From contig NZ_PHKV01000008.1 in the NCBI RefSeq assembly GCF_002846205.1, forward strand, positions 62,001-126,000: DNA of 64,000 nucleotides. Direction: 5' to 3'. Below are positions 35,532-44,130 of the stretch, in pieces (position 1 is the first letter of the stretch; each line of letters begins with the position of its first letter). Below the pieces are notes generated by a model that saw only the letters and a list, made by a program, of their open reading frames with translations, had not been told where the DNA came from and made no database searches. A program made the position numbers and the translations under genes. Source of the stretch: Xanthomonas prunicola. GTDB taxonomy: Bacteria; Pseudomonadota; Gammaproteobacteria; Xanthomonadales; Xanthomonadaceae.

Positions 35532-38033
35532 TCAGGTGCCGCGCGGTTTTGCTCGGTGGGTTGCTGCAGCCGTCCAGGGGTCGTCGGGCCACGGATGCCT
35601 CGGATATCGCCCCTTCATCTCTTTTTTGACGTCCGGATACGTGTTCGCCCAGAAGCTCTTCAGGTCTTGTGTTACCTGCAACGGGCGGCCGCCTGGGGAA
35701 AGCAGGTGCAGGGTCAACGGGATGCGGCCGTCGGCGATGCGCGGCGTTTCGGCCAGGCCGAACAATTCCTGCAGTTTGACTGCCAGCACGGGCGGCAGCG
35801 GTTGCCCGGTGTGGTCGAGGGCATAGCTGATCTGCCGCTCCATGCCGGAAGGCACGCTGATCCGGGTGGGTGCGTGGCGGTCGATGGCCTGGCGGCGCTC
35901 CCACGGCAGTGCGGCCTTCAACGCTTCGCCCAGGCTGGCTTCGTCCAGTGCGTCCAGGCGGGTCTTGCCGGCAAAGGCCGGGCGCAGCCAGGTGTCCAGC
36001 GTCTCCAGCAGCGCGGTGTCGGAGAGATCGGGCAAGCCGAGTTCGGGCATCCACGCGCGCAGCGACTGCACGCGTGCGCGCCACTGCTGCAGGGTGTCAG
36101 TCCACGGCAGCGCGTCCAGGCCGAGTTGCCGCACCGCGTCGGTGAGCGCGGCGGCTGCGTGTGCCGGGTCGACGCGGCCGGCCGGGCGGCTGTCGAGCAC
36201 GATGCGGTCGAAGCTGGATTGGCGACGGGCGACCAACGCGCGCTTGTCTGCGTCCCACTGCACCACGTCCTGCTGCACGAAGCGCTCGGGCAGGCTGTGG
36301 CGCAGGTAGGCGTCGTCTACCGGGGCGGCGCGCAGCAGCAGGGCGTCTTTGGCTTCGTAGCGCAGTTCGCTGGCGACCAGCCACGGTTCGCCACGGAGAT
36401 CGCTGTGGTCGAACAGGCGCGCGCTGCGGCCATTGGCGAGCAGGTAGCGCAGCGGATCGGCCGGGTGGCGTGCGGCGATGCGATCGGGGAAGGCGTGCGA
36501 CAGCAGATCGCCGAGCGCGTGCGCTTCCACACTGGAGGGCGGGGCGCTGTCGCAGCGTAGCCGGCGTCGCCATTGTTTGGCGGCGCTGTCGATTGCGGCC
36601 AGGCCACTGCGATTGGCATCGGCCGCGCTGCGGCCCTGGCGGAATGCCGCCAGCGCACGCCAACGCGCAGCCAGCCCGTCGCCACCCTGACGCAGCGGGT
36701 CGCGTGCTTCCAGCAGTGCGGCCAGGTCGCAGGCCAGCGCCACACGCGACGCGTCGCCGGCCTGCGCCAACATGGCGGCCAGACGCGGATGCGTGCCCAG
36801 CGCGAGCATGCGCCGGCCGAGCGCGGTGATGCCGCCGCTTGCAGTGAGCGCGCCCAGCCGCTGTAGCAACTCGTGCGCGGCGGCCAGCGCACCGCTCGGT
36901 GGTGCATCGACAAAGCGCAGCGCGCTGCTACCCCAGGCAGCCAATTCCAGTGCCAGGCCGGCCAATTCCACTTGAGTGATTTCAGCGCGGCGCTGTGGTT
37001 CCAGTCGTTGCGATTGCGGCCACAGCCGGTAGGCCCAGCCGCTGGCCACGCGGCCGGCGCGGCCGGCGCGCTGGTCTGCCGAGGCCTGCGCAATGGTGGT
37101 CACGTCCAGCCGCGAAAAGCCGCTGTTGGGGTCGTAATGCGGCTCGCGCGCGAGCCCGCTATCGATCACCACCCGCACGCCGGGCAAGGTGACCGAAGAT
37201 TCGGCCACGTTGGTGGCCAGCACCACGCGGCGGCGGCCTTGCGGGTCGGGCTGCAGTACCTGGCTTTGCGCCTCCACCGATAGCTCGCCGTGCAAGGGCA
37301 GCACCTGGATGGCCGGGTCCAGGACAGCGAGCAAGGCGGCTTGCACGCGCGCGATCTCGCGCTGGCCGGGCAGGAACACCAGCACGTCGCCGGGATGTGT
37401 GGACAACGCGTGCTCCACTGCGCGTCGCGTCTGCGGCTCCAGCGCTTCGTCGCGGCGCGCGGGGAAATGCGCGATCTCCACCGGGAAACTGCGCCCGGCA
37501 CTGCTCAGCCGCGGTGCCTCCAGAAAGTCGGCCAGGCGCTCGCCATCCAACGTGGCCGACATCGCCACGATGCGCAGGTCGTCGCGGACTTGCGCCTGCA
37601 CATCCAGCGCCAGCGCCAGCCCCAGGTCGCCGGCCAGATGGCGTTCGTGGAATTCGTCGAACAGCAACACGCCAACGCTTTCCAGCATCGGGTCGTCCTG
37701 GATCAGCCGCGTCAGGATGCCTTCGGTGACCACTTCAATGCGGGTGCGCGCGGAGGTCTTGTTCTCGAAGCGGATGCGGTACCCCACCGTCTGGCCGACC
37801 GGCTCGCCAAGTTGGCGCGCCATGAACTGCGCCGCGCTGCGGGCCGCCACGCGGCGCGGCTCCAGCATCACGATCCTGCGGCCGGCCAGCCACGGTGCGT
37901 CCAGCAGCGCCAACGGCACCTGGGTGGTCTTGCCGGCGCCGGGCGGTGCTTCCAGCACCAGCCGCGGATGCGCGGCGAGACTGTCGAAAATCTGCGGCAA
38001 TAACGGGGAGATCGGAAAAGCAGGGTCGGTCAT
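35532..38033 (-). CDS. hrpB: ATP-dependent RNA helicase HrpB
   Basis: 833 aa from ATG 38033 (MTDPAFPISPLLPQIFDSL); the open frame runs further upstream but those residues are not helicase-like. DEAH-box motifs: Walker A PPGAGKTT, motif Ia LEPRRVAARS, motif II DEFH, SATLDG, ATNVAESSVTLPGV and QRAGRAGR, then HA2 and the HrpB C-terminal domain ending LKSFWANTYPDVKKEMKGRYPRHPWPDDPW. RNA helicase of uncertain substrate, linked to mRNA processing or virulence in relatives. The 3' end lies in one arm of a direct repeat. The name is unrelated to the hrp type III genes. Confidence 0.92.
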   Translation of the reverse strand: MTDPAFPISPLLPQIFDSLAAHPRLVLEAPPGAGKTTQVPLALLDAPWLAGRRIVMLEPRRVAARSAAQFMARQLGEPVGQTVGYRIRFENKTSARTRIEVVTEGILTRLIQDDPMLESVGVLLFDEFHERHLAGDLGLALALDVQAQVRDDLRIVAMSATLDGERLADFLEAPRLSSAGRSFPVEIAHFPARRDEALEPQTRRAVEHALSTHPGDVLVFLPGQREIARVQAALLAVLDPAIQVLPLHGELSVEAQSQVLQPDPQGRRRVVLATNVAESSVTLPGVRVVIDSGLAREPHYDPNSGFSRLDVTTIAQASADQRAGRAGRVASGWAYRLWPQSQRLEPQRRAEITQVELAGLALELAAWGSSALRFVDAPPSGALAAAHELLQRLGALTASGGITALGRRMLALGTHPRLAAMLAQAGDASRVALACDLAALLEARDPLRQGGDGLAARWRALAAFRQGRSAADANRSGLAAIDSAAKQWRRRLRCDSAPPSSVEAHALGDLLSHAFPDRIAARHPADPLRYLLANGRSARLFDHSDLRGEPWLVASELRYEAKDALLLRAAPVDDAYLRHSLPERFVQQDVVQWDADKRALVARRQSSFDRIVLDSRPAGRVDPAHAAAALTDAVRQLGLDALPWTDTLQQWRARVQSLRAWMPELGLPDLSDTALLETLDTWLRPAFAGKTRLDALDEASLGEALKAALPWERRQAIDRHAPTRISVPSGMERQISYALDHTGQPLPPVLAVKLQELFGLAETPRIADGRIPLTLHLLSPGGRPLQVTQDLKSFWANTYPDVKKEMKGRYPRHPWPDDPWTAAATHRAKPRGT

Positions 38034-38264
38034 GCGCGGGAAGGATACGTTTCTGCTGCATAGAGTGCGACAGAGACCTGTGCGCGACTGCCGGCAGCCC
38101 GCTGCTTTCCGGCTCACCATAATACAGCGCACGAAACGCTCCACGCTGCAGCGAAACATCGGGTGCGAGATACGTAATCGCAGCGCTAAATCGGAAATCC
38201 CGTATCCCACTTCGATCAAGGTCTTTCCACAATCAGCAGGCCACTCCGCCAATCCAGAGACGCT

Positions 38265-38549
38265 ATGAACGACTACGGTTCTTATCGCTACCTGCCTGCC
38301 GATGGTTGGTACGCTACCTATCCCCAAGTGACCGATACCGACCAGGTGCGCGTCTTCCAACGTGTGGCGCTATGGCGGGTTGCCCCGCACGGTACCATCG
38401 TGGGTCTGATCTCCTCGCCCGACGGCGACCAGGAGGACATCGAGTCGCAGCTTCTCAGTGCCCCGCGCGGACAAGGCGTCCACTACATTCACATGGATGA
38501 TATGACCGAACAAGAACGCGAGCAGATCCGCCACAGACGTTTCAGCTGA
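38265..38549 (+). CDS. Small conserved hypothetical protein
   Basis: 94 aa from ATG 38265. Compact, probably beta-rich: DYGSYRYLPADGWYATYPQ, RVALWRVAPHGTIVGLISSPDGD, VHYIHMDDMTEQEREQIRHR. No signal peptide or membrane segment; unknown family. Its 231-bp upstream region is shared with the divergent hrpB promoter. Confidence 0.55.
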   Translation: MNDYGSYRYLPADGWYATYPQVTDTDQVRVFQRVALWRVAPHGTIVGLISSPDGDQEDIESQLLSAPRGQGVHYIHMDDMTEQEREQIRHRRFS

Positions 38550-38595
38550 TCGCACCTGCTGCGTTTTGGGCGCCGTCACGCGTAATCTGACGACT

Positions 38596-38628
38596 ACGGT
38601 ACGGATGGCGCATGGTCATTCGTACCGT
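38596..38628. terminator. Bidirectional hairpin between convergent genes
   Basis: ACGGTACG / CGTACCGT, 8-bp arms around a 17-nt partly paired loop, between 38549 (stop of the small protein) and 38719 (stop of the DUF1456 gene). Likely shared terminator. Confidence 0.5.
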
Positions 38629-38718
38629 GGTGGCGATTTAGATCGTGCGTGCTGTTCTCAATAATGCTCTTGCGCCGACAAAGGGCAAGCGCCAGCGGCC
38701 AAGCCCGTGCGCTGAAGA

Positions 38719-39192
38719 TCATCCCGCTTCGCGCATCCGGGAGGTCAGGCCTTTGAGAAAGGCGCGCAGCAGCTGGTCGCCGCAGGGGCGGAAATTCTTG
38801 TGGCCTGGCTGGCGGAACAGCGCGGAGAGTTCCGGCTTGGACAGCGGGAAACCGGCGCTGGCGAAGATGGCATGCATGTCGACGTCCTTCAGTTCGAAGG
38901 CCACGCGCAGCTTCTTCAGGACCAGGTTGTTGCCGACGCGGGTTTCCAGCGGGCGGACCGGTTGGCTCTCGTCGCGGCCACGGAAGCGCAGCACCAGGCC
39001 ATCGAGGAAGCGCGCCAGCATCGCATCGGTGCAGGGCTCGAAACCAGGCTCGTCTTCCTTCTTCAGCCAGGCCTGTACCTGCGGCTTGTCGAGCGCGAAC
39101 TCGGGGTCGGCCAGGTGGGTGATGTCCACCACCTTGTCGTCGCTGAGGTCGAGCATGTAGCGGATGCTGCGCAGTACATCGTTGTGGATCAT
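38719..39192 (-). CDS. DUF1456 family protein (YehS-like)
   Basis: 157 aa, family length. Two repeats of the DUF1456 helical unit: MIHNDVLRSIRYMLDLSDD then FALDKPQVQAWLKKEDEPGF, and LKKLRVAFELKDVDMHAIFASAGFPLSK then ALFRQPGHKNFRPCGDQLLRAFLKGL (shown in pieces). Function unknown. The gene is followed, on the same strand after 167 bp downstream in coordinates, by the purine operon's own unit on its far side; no link is implied. Confidence 0.82.
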   Translation of the reverse strand: MIHNDVLRSIRYMLDLSDDKVVDITHLADPEFALDKPQVQAWLKKEDEPGFEPCTDAMLARFLDGLVLRFRGRDESQPVRPLETRVGNNLVLKKLRVAFELKDVDMHAIFASAGFPLSKPELSALFRQPGHKNFRPCGDQLLRAFLKGLTSRMREAG

Positions 39193-39359
39193 GACCGTTC
39201 CGGTGCCCCGGCCTGTCGCCGGAAAGCGGCCATTCTACGGGGCTTGGGTGAAACCGGTCTGACACTGTGCGCAGCGGGTCACTGGCGCCGGCCGTGCAGT
39301 GGAAGCGCAGACCGTCGGGTGGAGGACCGAACTGCCTGCGCTGCGGCGATACACCGCGC

Positions 39360-39692
39360 TCAGCTGCCGCGATAGGTGGAGTACCCGTAGGGAGAGAGCA
39401 GCAGCGGCACGTGGTAGTGGTCGTCGTCGGCGATACCGAAGGCGATCGGCACCTGTTCCAGGAACGGCGGATCGGCCAGCGCCATGCCGATGACCTGCCA
39501 GTAGCGCGCGACGTCGAATTCCAGCCGGTAGCGACCGGGCTGCAGCGTGAGGGCGGCCAGGTCAGGGCAGCGGCCGTCCTGGTTGGTGAGGCCTTCGAAG
39601 TGCAGCGCGTCGCCGGCGAACAGGCGCAGCGGCACGCCAGCTGCGGGGCGGCCGCTGGCGGTATCCAGCACGTGCGTGGACAGGGTGCTCAT
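39360..39692 (-). CDS. uraH: 5-Hydroxyisourate hydrolase (transthyretin-like)
   Basis: 110 aa from ATG 39692, overlapping the stop of the flavoprotein gene by ATGA. N-terminal LSTHVLDTASGRPAAGVPLRL with the conserved His, GRYRLEFDVARYW, and the C-terminal YRGS tetrapeptide that defines the enzyme. It hydrolyses 5-hydroxyisourate to OHCU, the step after urate oxidation. Last gene of the seven-gene operon. Confidence 0.95.
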   Translation of the reverse strand: MSTLSTHVLDTASGRPAAGVPLRLFAGDALHFEGLTNQDGRCPDLAALTLQPGRYRLEFDVARYWQVIGMALADPPFLEQVPIAFGIADDDHYHVPLLLSPYGYSTYRGS

Positions 39693-41110
39693 GCCACCGC
39701 CTGGGTCGGTTGTGGCCATTGGCCGACGAATTCGGGTTGGTCGTAGGCCAGATAGGTCTCGACGATGGCCTGGCGGTCGTCCAGGAACAGCTGATCGGCC
39801 ACCGCGCGGGCAAGCCGCGGCAGTGCAATCTTCAGCCCGGACAATGCCGCGGCCGAGGGGCCGTGGTTGATCAGCGCCGAATAGTTGAACGCGAACAAGC
39901 CATGCAGCAGCGCGGCATCGTCGGGCGTGCGCGGCAGCAATTCAAAGCCCGGCCCGAGATACGGATGCGCGTCCAGCACCGGGTTGGCCTGCCCCGGCGG
40001 CGGCCGATAGCGGTCGCCCCAGCAGGCGATGCGCCCGGACAGCGCGGCCAGCTCGGGGCGTAGCTGTGGATCGGTGACCAGGCCGGTGGCCACCGCCAGA
40101 AAATCGAAACGGTAGTCGCCCTGCGGTGTGCGGACAACGATTTCTCCATCGCGTTCGGCGACGTCCAGCCACGGCGCGCCCAGATGCAGCGCAAAGCCGG
40201 CATGCGCGCAGGCGCGCTGGAAGGTGTCGTTGGTGGGCGGTTGGTTGTGCGCGAAGAAGCTGGCCATCATCCGGTACTTGTCCGCGTCCGGCAGGGTCAG
40301 AAAACGCGGAATGATGCCGGCCTGTTCCATGTGCCGAAATGGATTGATACGCGGCAATTCGCTACGGCGCACGAACACTTCGGCACTGGCAACGCCTTGT
40401 TCCAGCGCAAAGCACGCATTGTCGAAGGCCGAAGCACCGCCGCCCAGAATGCCCACGCGCTTGCCGGCCAATGCGGCGAAATCGATGTGGCAGGAGGTAT
40501 GTGCGTAGCGCGCCGCGGGCAGGGCACGGCAGATCCAGTCGGGCACCACCCACTGGCCGCCACCCTGGATGCCGGTGGCCAGGATCAGCTTGCGGGTCAG
40601 CAGCGGCGCGCCCATCGTCAGATGCAAACGATGGATGCCGGGCGCGATGTCGGGTTCGACGCGCGCCAGCTGCGTGGCGTTGCGTACCGGCAGCCGCAGC
40701 GCCGCGCGGTACCAGCGCAGATAGTCCATCCAGCTGCCGCGCGGAATCTTGTCCAGTGCGTCCCAGGCCGAACCGCCGTGCTGCGCCTCCCACCATGCGC
40801 GGAAGGTGAGCGAGGGCACGCCCAGGTCGATCGAGGTGATCTGCTTTGGCGTGCGCAGCGTCTGCATGCGTGCATACGTCACCCACGGGCCTTCCTGCCC
40901 GGCGGGGTTTTCGTCGATGACCAGCAGGTTGTGCACGCGCTCGCGTTGCAGCGCGAACGCCGCGCCCAGGCCGCTCTGGCCGGCGCCGACGATCACCACG
41001 TCGTACACGTGGCCTGCCGGATGCACGCGCGGTTGCACCCAGGCATCGCCGCCATGGGCCAGGCATTGCAGGTCGTGGGCGAGCGCGCGTTCGAGTTGGG
41101 CCAGGCTCAT
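39689..41110 (-). CDS. FMO-like FAD/NAD(P)-binding monooxygenase in the urate-oxidation position
   Basis: 473 aa. Two dinucleotide-binding motifs: FAD GAGQSG (42-47) and NAD(P)H GGGASA (223-228); between them RYAHTSCHIDF resembles the FMO fingerprint. FLAVATGLVTDP occurs near the C-terminus. It overlaps uraD upstream and uraH downstream by 4 bp each, so it is made with the two enzymes that consume urate-oxidation products. It is not the PHBH-fold HpxO nor a cofactor-less uricase. I infer it may oxidise urate (or xanthine); a different amine/N-oxygenation role cannot be excluded. The first 35 residues are an extension of unknown function. Confidence 0.75.
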   Translation of the reverse strand: MSLAQLERALAHDLQCLAHGGDAWVQPRVHPAGHVYDVVIVGAGQSGLGAAFALQRERVHNLLVIDENPAGQEGPWVTYARMQTLRTPKQITSIDLGVPSLTFRAWWEAQHGGSAWDALDKIPRGSWMDYLRWYRAALRLPVRNATQLARVEPDIAPGIHRLHLTMGAPLLTRKLILATGIQGGGQWVVPDWICRALPAARYAHTSCHIDFAALAGKRVGILGGGASAFDNACFALEQGVASAEVFVRRSELPRINPFRHMEQAGIIPRFLTLPDADKYRMMASFFAHNQPPTNDTFQRACAHAGFALHLGAPWLDVAERDGEIVVRTPQGDYRFDFLAVATGLVTDPQLRPELAALSGRIACWGDRYRPPPGQANPVLDAHPYLGPGFELLPRTPDDAALLHGLFAFNYSALINHGPSAAALSGLKIALPRLARAVADQLFLDDRQAIVETYLAYDQPEFVGQWPQPTQAVA

Positions 41111-41598
41111 GACAGTGCCTCCAGGCGCAGGTGGACGATCTTGCCGATCTCGGCGAGGGCGGTGGCGATCTCGGCGTCACGCGAGGCATCCAGGCGCTGC
41201 TCCAGCGCGGCCAGGATGCCGGCCTTGTCGTGCAGCCTTACGCAGATCACGAACGGGAAACCGAAACGCTGGCGATAGGCCTGGTTGAGTGCATGGAAGC
41301 GTTTGAATTCGTCTTCGCTCAACCGGTCAAGACCTGCCGATGCCTGCTCGGCAGCCGATGCGGCAGTGAGCGTGCGGTCGATCGCCGCCTTGCCGGCCAG
41401 CTCCGGATGCGCACGAATCAATGCGACCTGATCGTCCGGCGATGCGTCATGCACCACCTGCATCAAACCGCGATACACATCCTGGAACGGGCGACGACGC
41501 GCGGCGCGCTCCACCACCCATGGCGAATGCTCGAACAACTCGCGATACCGCGCGACGAAGGCGGCATCGTCCAGCACCGGATCGTCGGTCACGCTCAT
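41107..41598 (-). CDS. uraD: OHCU decarboxylase
   Basis: 163 aa. Family motifs FEHSPWVVERA, catalytic-region AHPELAGKA, SAAEQASAGLDRL and the C-terminal FGFPFVICVRLHDKAGILAALEQRL (two segments). Converts 2-oxo-4-hydroxy-4-carboxy-5-ureidoimidazoline to (S)-allantoin. Start and stop both overlap the neighbours by ATGA. Confidence 0.94.
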   Translation of the reverse strand: MSVTDDPVLDDAAFVARYRELFEHSPWVVERAARRRPFQDVYRGLMQVVHDASPDDQVALIRAHPELAGKAAIDRTLTAASAAEQASAGLDRLSEDEFKRFHALNQAYRQRFGFPFVICVRLHDKAGILAALEQRLDASRDAEIATALAEIGKIVHLRLEALS

Positions 41599-41990
41599 GC
41601 GTGCGTGCCTTGCAGCGAGACGTGCGCGGCCACCACTTTCCAGCCGTCGGCAAAGCGCACCCAGCTCTGGCTCTGGCGGCCGCGCGCGCTGCTGCCTTCG
41701 CGCTCGAATTCGGCATGCGTGGTCGCATGGTCGCGGCCGTAGCTGTGCACTTCCACGTGCACGAGCTGGCGTTGTGGCGAGCCGCCGCGGCCGATGCGGA
41801 ATGCGCGGATGGCATCGATGCCGTACAGCACCTCGCCCACGCCGTAACGCACGGTGCTGGGCGCAGCGTGGAACAGCGCATCCATTGCCGCGATGTCATC
41901 GCGCATCAATGCGCGCTCGTAGGCATCAAAGGCCTCAGTCACCTGGGCAATCACCTCGGGCAGATCGATGTCGGCAGTGGCGATGCTCAT
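41595..41990 (-). CDS. hpxZ: Oxalurate catabolism protein HpxZ (NTF2-like, DUF3225)
   Basis: 131 aa, family length. NTF2-like helices and sheet: VIAQVTEAFDAYERALMRDD, TVRYGVGEVLYGIDAIRAFR, QSQSWVRFADGWKVVAAHVS. HpxZ/AtzH proteins accompany the HpxW-HpxX-HpxY oxalurate enzymes in Klebsiella and the AtzE-AtzG pair in s-triazine degraders. Its partners here are about 8 kb away, although it overlaps puuE and uraD by 4 bp. Role probably auxiliary hydrolysis or assembly. Confidence 0.88.
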   Translation of the reverse strand: MSIATADIDLPEVIAQVTEAFDAYERALMRDDIAAMDALFHAAPSTVRYGVGEVLYGIDAIRAFRIGRGGSPQRQLVHVEVHSYGRDHATTHAEFEREGSSARGRQSQSWVRFADGWKVVAAHVSLQGTHA

Positions 41991-42877
41991 GCCGGATGCA
42001 CCTGCAGCCAGTGGCGCGCGATATCGATGCGCCGCGCAATCCAGGCATCGCCGCTGTCCAGCACATGGTCCACAAAGCGCGCCAGCGCCGCCGCGCGTGC
42101 CGGCTTGCCGACGATGCGCCCGTGCAGGCCGATCGAGAGCATGCGTCCGCCTTCGCTGCGCAGCTGCTCGAAGCTGTCGCGCAGATAGCGAAAGAACGGC
42201 TCGCCATCGGCAAACCCGTTATAGGCGACGAACTTCATGTCGTTGGCATCCAGCGTGTAAGGCACGATCAACTGCGCGCGGCCGTGGCGGCTGTCGTAGT
42301 ACGGCACATCGTCGGCATAGCTGTCGGCGTCGTAGACAAAGCCGCCTTCTTCGGCAATCAGACGTGCAGTGTTGGGGCTGGTGCGGCCCTGATACCAGCC
42401 CAGCGGGCGGCTGCCGGTGACCTGGGTATGCACCGCGATGGCCTGCGCGATATGCGCGCGTTCGATGGCCTCGTCGATGTGTTGGTAGTCGATCCAGCGC
42501 AGCCCGTGGCTGGCGATTTCCCAGTCGGCGGCCTGCATCGCGGCCACTGCTTCTGGATTGGCGGCCAGCGCGTTCGCAACGCCGAACACGGTCACCGGCA
42601 CCGCGCGTGCGGCGAACAGCCGATGCAGCCGCCAGAAGCCGGCGCGGCTGCCGTACTCGTACAGGCTTTCCATCGCCATGGCGCGTGCGCCGCGCTGCGC
42701 TTGCGCGCCGACCATTTCGGAGAGAAACGCCTCCGAGCCGGCATCGCCGTTGAGCACGCAGTTTTCCGCGCCTTCTTCGTAGTTGATGACGAACTGCACC
42801 GCGATGCGCGCGCCACCCGGCCACTGCGCCGCTGGCGGTGTTGCGCCATAGCCGACCAGGTCGCGCGCGCTGTTCAT
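41987..42877 (-). CDS. puuE: Allantoinase PuuE (polysaccharide-deacetylase fold)
   Basis: 296 aa from ATG 42877. Features of metal-independent allantoinase: AVQFVINYEEGAENCVLNGD, SLYEYGSRAGFWRLHRLF, ASHGLRWIDYQ, GWYQGRTSPNTARLI and SIGLHGRIVGKPARA. Opens (S)-allantoin to allantoate. Overlaps pucG and hpxZ by 4 bp at either end. Distinct from the amidohydrolase-type AllB/HpxB. Confidence 0.93.
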   Translation of the reverse strand: MNSARDLVGYGATPPAAQWPGGARIAVQFVINYEEGAENCVLNGDAGSEAFLSEMVGAQAQRGARAMAMESLYEYGSRAGFWRLHRLFAARAVPVTVFGVANALAANPEAVAAMQAADWEIASHGLRWIDYQHIDEAIERAHIAQAIAVHTQVTGSRPLGWYQGRTSPNTARLIAEEGGFVYDADSYADDVPYYDSRHGRAQLIVPYTLDANDMKFVAYNGFADGEPFFRYLRDSFEQLRSEGGRMLSIGLHGRIVGKPARAAALARFVDHVLDSGDAWIARRIDIARHWLQVHPA

Positions 42878-44130
42878 GCCTGCGGTTCCGCGTGCCAGGC
42901 GGCCAGTGCCGCTTCCACTGCCAGGCCCTGCGTGCAGGCATAGCCTTCGGCGCGCAGCACCGCTTCCAGCGCGGCCAGTGTGATCAGCACCTTGTGCTTC
43001 ATCGCGTTGTAGCCCATCGCGCCAATGCGCCAGATCTTGCCCTGCAACGGCCCGAATGCCGTGCCGATTTCGATCTCGAAGTCTTCGCGCATGCGGCGGC
43101 GCACCGCATCGCTGTCGATGCCGGGCGGAATCACCACACCGGTGACATTGGTCATGCGATGCGCATCGTCGCCGAACACCTCCAGCCCCAACGCACGGAT
43201 GCCGGCACTGACCGCGCGCCCGGCCGCGGCATGGCGCGCGAAGCGTGCATCCAAGCCTTCCTGCAGGGCAACGCGTGCGCATTCGCGTGCGCCGTACAGC
43301 ATGGTGGTGGCTTCGGTGTGGTGGTTGAGGCGCTTGTCCGACCAGTAATCCATGATCATCGCCAGGTCGAAATAATTCGAGGCGATGCGCGGCCCGCGGC
43401 CGTTGACGATGTCCTCGCGCACGATGCCGCGTTCGACATGGCGGCGCGCGAAGATCGCCTCGGCTGCCGTGTTGGACACGGTGATCGGTGCCGAACCGGA
43501 TGGCCCGCCCAGGCATTTCTGCAGGCCGCCGGTGACCACGTCCACGTCCCAGCGGTCGCTGGCGATCTCCATGCCGCCGATGGTGGCGGTGGCGTCCACA
43601 TAACTCAGCGCGCCGGCCGCGCGGCACAGCGCGCCGACGCCATCGAGCGGCTGCGCCATGGTGGTGGAGGTGTCGCCGTGCACGGTGGCCACCAGCTTGG
43701 GCGCTACGCGCTCGATCGCCTCGGCAATGGCTGCCAGCGGTACCACCTGCCCCCATGGCGCATCCACGCTGTGCACCTCGGCGCCGAGCCGGCCCAGGAT
43801 TTCGGTGAGCAATAACCCGAAGCGGCCGAAGTTGAGCACCAGCACGCGGTCGCCCGATTGCACCAGCGACACCAGCGCCGCTTCGATGCCGGCACGCGCG
43901 GTGCCGTCGACCAGGAACGTCCAGCGATTGTCGGTGCCGAACAACGGCCGGTAGAGCGCCATCACCTCGTTCATGTAGGTGGTCATTTCCGGGTCGAACT
44001 GGCCCAGCAGATCGGCCGCCATCGCGCGCAGCACGCGCGGATGCGCATTGACCGGGCCCGGCCCCATCAACAGGCGCTGTGGAGGATCGAGTTCGGCGAA
44101 GGTGTGCAGGTGACGCAGATCAGGTGACAA
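42874..44130 (-). CDS. pucG: (S)-Ureidoglycine-glyoxylate aminotransferase (PucG-like)
   Basis: 418 aa from TTG 44130, chosen because GGGAG precedes it and it overlaps the allC stop by 11 bp; an ATG at 44187 would lie inside allC. Class V PLP fold: LLMGPGPVNAHPRVLRAM, FLVDGTARAGIEAAL, ATVHGDTSTTM, YVDATATIGGMEI, PLP-Lys in TGGLQKCLGGPSG. It transfers the amino group from ureidoglycine to glyoxylate, giving oxalurate and glycine, which explains the oxalurate genes nearby. Confidence 0.88.
   Translation of the reverse strand: MSPDLRHLHTFAELDPPQRLLMGPGPVNAHPRVLRAMAADLLGQFDPEMTTYMNEVMALYRPLFGTDNRWTFLVDGTARAGIEAALVSLVQSGDRVLVLNFGRFGLLLTEILGRLGAEVHSVDAPWGQVVPLAAIAEAIERVAPKLVATVHGDTSTTMAQPLDGVGALCRAAGALSYVDATATIGGMEIASDRWDVDVVTGGLQKCLGGPSGSAPITVSNTAAEAIFARRHVERGIVREDIVNGRGPRIASNYFDLAMIMDYWSDKRLNHHTEATTMLYGARECARVALQEGLDARFARHAAAGRAVSAGIRALGLEVFGDDAHRMTNVTGVVIPPGIDSDAVRRRMREDFEIEIGTAFGPLQGKIWRIGAMGYNAMKHKVLITLAALEAVLRAEGYACTQGLAVEAALAAWHAEPQA

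Noticed and set aside
38034-38360. N-terminal extension of HrpB to 942 aa
   Set aside because: The 109 extra residues are not helicase-like and overlap the start of the divergent 94-aa gene; ATG 38033 gives the family N-terminus.
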